8,271 nucleotides of DNA, from NCBI GenBank assembly GCA_045106295.1, contig JBGCEI010000124.1, positions 1 through 8,271 of the forward strand. Direction: 5' to 3'. Origin of the DNA: WTJX01 sp045106295 (GTDB taxonomy: Bacteria; Bacteroidota; Bacteroidia; Cytophagales; JAAEPT01). Numbering within the stretch: the stretch's first letter is position 1; every line of letters starts with the position of its first letter. Position numbers and translations under genes: made by a program. Below are positions 6,712 through 8,271 of this stretch, in pieces. A model generated the notes under the pieces. It did not search any database. It was not told the origin of the DNA and saw only the letters and a program-made list of their open reading frames with translations.

Positions 6712-7809
6712 ATGTCTTTATTTCATTACATTCTCTGGGATGTTGATCCTTCTATTTTTAATTTGGGTGTACGAGAAGTGCGTTGGTACGGCCTTTTATG
6801 GGCACTGAGTTTCCTTATAGGTCAACAAATTATGACATGGTCATTTAGCTTGGCAGGCAGAGATAAAAAAGAGGCTGAATCGCTGACTATTTACATGATT
6901 GTGGCTACAGTAATTGGTGCTCGACTGGGGCATTGTTTATTTTATGAACCAGACTATTATTTACAGGCTGAAAATTTCTTAGAAATATTTGCCGTTTGGC
7001 AAGGAGGATTGGCTAGTCATGGTGCGGCAGTAGGAATTTTTGTTGGCCTCTATCTATTTACAAGAAAATATAAACCGAGAAGTTTTTTTTGGGTGGTAGA
7101 CAGAGTAGCTATTACTGTTGCTTTAGCTGGTGCATTGATTCGTTTTGGAAACGCTATGAATTCAGAAATAATCGGTAAACCTAGCGACTCTAAACAAAGC
7201 TTTGCTTTCATGGAGAATGCAAGAAAACTTATAAACTATCCACAAGTATTAGATGTGTCATTTAAAAAAACGACTCATGATACCGCTGTTGCTGATTTCA
7301 CTTACCCTAAAGTACAAGTGAAAGTAGAGTTAACGAACAAGTTCGCAAACGAATCATCAGTTGAAAAATACACACAAAACACTCTTCTAACGAGAATTCG
7401 ATCTATTGAAACAAATCGATCGATCTCAGATATGCATCATTTGGTTTTATTGGGTAGCAACCCAATAATTACATCTAAAAAGACACAAGATGGGTGGGTT
7501 AGTTCCTTTGAAGCTTTTGTAGTGACACGTCACCCTGCTCAGTTATACGAAGCTTTTTCGTGTTTCATTCTCTTCTTAATTCTATTTGGTATATTCTACA
7601 AACTGAGAGAAGACACTCCTGAAGGGTTGCTTTTTGGAATCTTTCTAATCGTCGTCTTTAGCCTCAGAATTGTATGGGAAACAATGAAGGAAGCACAGGT
7701 AGACTTTGAAAAGGGAATGACACTCAACATGGGACAATGGCTAAGTATCCCTCTTATCCTTTTTGGAATTTATTCTATCGTTCAATCATTCAGAAATAAG
7801 AAAGCATAA
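6712..7809 (+). CDS. lgt: Phosphatidylglycerol-prolipoprotein diacylglyceryl transferase, with a large internal insertion
   Basis: This inner-membrane enzyme transfers diacylglycerol from phosphatidylglycerol to the lipobox cysteine of prolipoproteins, the first step of lipoprotein maturation. It has 365 residues, against roughly 260-300 for most Lgt proteins. About seven hydrophobic segments are visible. The conserved blocks are RWYGLLWALSF near residue 24, HGAAVG with His103 (the same number as the essential E. coli His103), IRFGNAMNSEIIG with Arg144 and Asn147, RHPAQLYEA at 273-281, and SLRIVWE with Arg319 and Glu323. The extra length lies between residues ~156 and ~272, where E. coli has a much shorter connector. 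This stretch is hydrophilic and strand-rich and probably faces the periplasm. The ATG at 6712 gives the usual Bacteroidota N terminus (ILWDVDPSIF). No frameshift is seen. The stop is 4 nt before rdgB, so the two are probably co-transcribed. Confidence 0.95.
   Translation: MSLFHYILWDVDPSIFNLGVREVRWYGLLWALSFLIGQQIMTWSFSLAGRDKKEAESLTIYMIVATVIGARLGHCLFYEPDYYLQAENFLEIFAVWQGGLASHGAAVGIFVGLYLFTRKYKPRSFFWVVDRVAITVALAGALIRFGNAMNSEIIGKPSDSKQSFAFMENARKLINYPQVLDVSFKKTTHDTAVADFTYPKVQVKVELTNKFANESSVEKYTQNTLLTRIRSIETNRSISDMHHLVLLGSNPIITSKKTQDGWVSSFEAFVVTRHPAQLYEAFSCFILFLILFGIFYKLREDTPEGLLFGIFLIVVFSLRIVWETMKEAQVDFEKGMTLNMGQWLSIPLILFGIYSIVQSFRNKKA
7447..7468. repeat. Perfect 9-bp intragenic hairpin inside the lgt insertion
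   Basis: TTATTGGGT at 7447-7455 is perfectly complementary to ACCCAATAA at 7460-7468, with loop AGCA. It encodes LLGSNPI in the extra region of Lgt. It may be incidental, or a remnant of whatever introduced the insertion; no T-run follows, so it is not a terminator. Confidence 0.45.
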
Positions 7810-7813
7810 TTTG

Positions 7814-8271
7814 ATGCAAAGAATCTGTTTCGCTACTAATAACAGTAATAAAATCAAGGAGATTTCAAGTCAACTAAATGGTCAGTTTGAGGTGATAAGT
7901 CTGGCTGATTTAGAATGTACAATAGATCTTCCTGAAAATCAGGCTACCCTAAAAGGGAATGCCGAAGAAAAAGCGACTTACATCTGGGAACATTATAAAA
8001 CACCTTGTTTTGCTGATGATACAGGTCTAGAAATAGAAGCTTTAAATGGAGAGCCTGGTGTATATTCAGCACGCTATGCAGGAGATGCACGAGATAATGA
8101 AGCAAATATCAGCCTAGTCTTACAAAATTTAAAAACAGCAACTAACAGACGTGCTCAATTTACTACCGTAATCTGTCACATTGATTCTCAAGGAAAGAAA
8201 CACTTTTTTGAAGGGGTTGCAAAGGGAACCATTCGAACAGAAAGAAGTGGCAAAGAAGGCTTTGGTTACGA
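7814..8271 (+). CDS. rdgB: RdgB/HAM1-family (d)ITP/XTP pyrophosphatase, 3' end cut by the window
   Basis: The enzyme hydrolyses non-canonical purine triphosphates (dITP, ITP, XTP) to monophosphate and pyrophosphate, keeping deaminated bases out of DNA and RNA. The visible 152 codons cover most of a protein of usually about 190-200 residues, and the frame is still open at the right edge. The signatures are FATNNSNKIKE (residues 6-16, with the triphosphate-binding Thr8, Asn9 and Lys13), the GNAEEKA block near 48-54, ADDTGLEIEALNGEPGVYSARYAG (67-90) with Asp69 in the catalytic position, and FFEGVAKGTI...GKEGFGY (131-152), where the family continues DPIF. The ATG at 7814 lies 4 nt after the lgt stop and gives the family's normal N terminus, so it is probably the second gene of an lgt-rdgB operon. 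No Shine-Dalgarno sequence is present. Confidence 0.95.
   Translation, partial: MQRICFATNNSNKIKEISSQLNGQFEVISLADLECTIDLPENQATLKGNAEEKATYIWEHYKTPCFADDTGLEIEALNGEPGVYSARYAGDARDNEANISLVLQNLKTATNRRAQFTTVICHIDSQGKKHFFEGVAKGTIRTERSGKEGFGY

Overview
The window comes from an AT-rich member of the Bacteroidota, and nothing here resolves the organism below phylum level. The evidence is the Bacteroidota-style -7 promoter box (TAAATTTG) in front of alaS, starts without a Shine-Dalgarno sequence, signal peptides ending in '...SQ' or '...TQ', an exported TPR-CHAT protein of a type common in this phylum, and the style of the Lgt and AlaRS sequences.

Layout, left to right. (1) Positions 2-121 hold the last 39 codons of an unidentified basic protein, possibly the tail of a DDE transposase. 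(2) Positions 122-404 are AT-rich and non-coding, and contain a striking hairpin with two 20-nt arms at 191-237. (3) Positions 405-3899 are a two-gene unit on the + strand with only 3 nt between the genes. The first gene encodes an exported, probable outer-membrane beta-barrel protein with two cysteines at its mature N terminus. The second encodes an exported TPR-CHAT protein (caspase-like fold) that keeps its His-Cys dyad. (4) alaS, alanyl-tRNA synthetase, is complete and convergent with the CHAT gene (positions 3931-6576, - strand). (5) A divergent gap of 135 bp carries the probable alaS promoter. (6) lgt (6712-7809) and rdgB (7814 to the window end, truncated) form a tight + strand pair 4 nt apart.

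alaS, lgt and rdgB are housekeeping genes for tRNA charging, lipoprotein maturation and nucleotide-pool cleansing. The accessory part is the left half. There the barrel/CHAT pair is the best candidate for an uncharacterised system, because it couples a surface barrel to a potentially active cysteine peptidase outside the cytoplasm. The other unusual points are the Lgt insertion of about 115 residues between its conserved catalytic blocks and the 191-237 hairpin. No CRISPR array, tRNA, rRNA or complete insertion sequence is visible.
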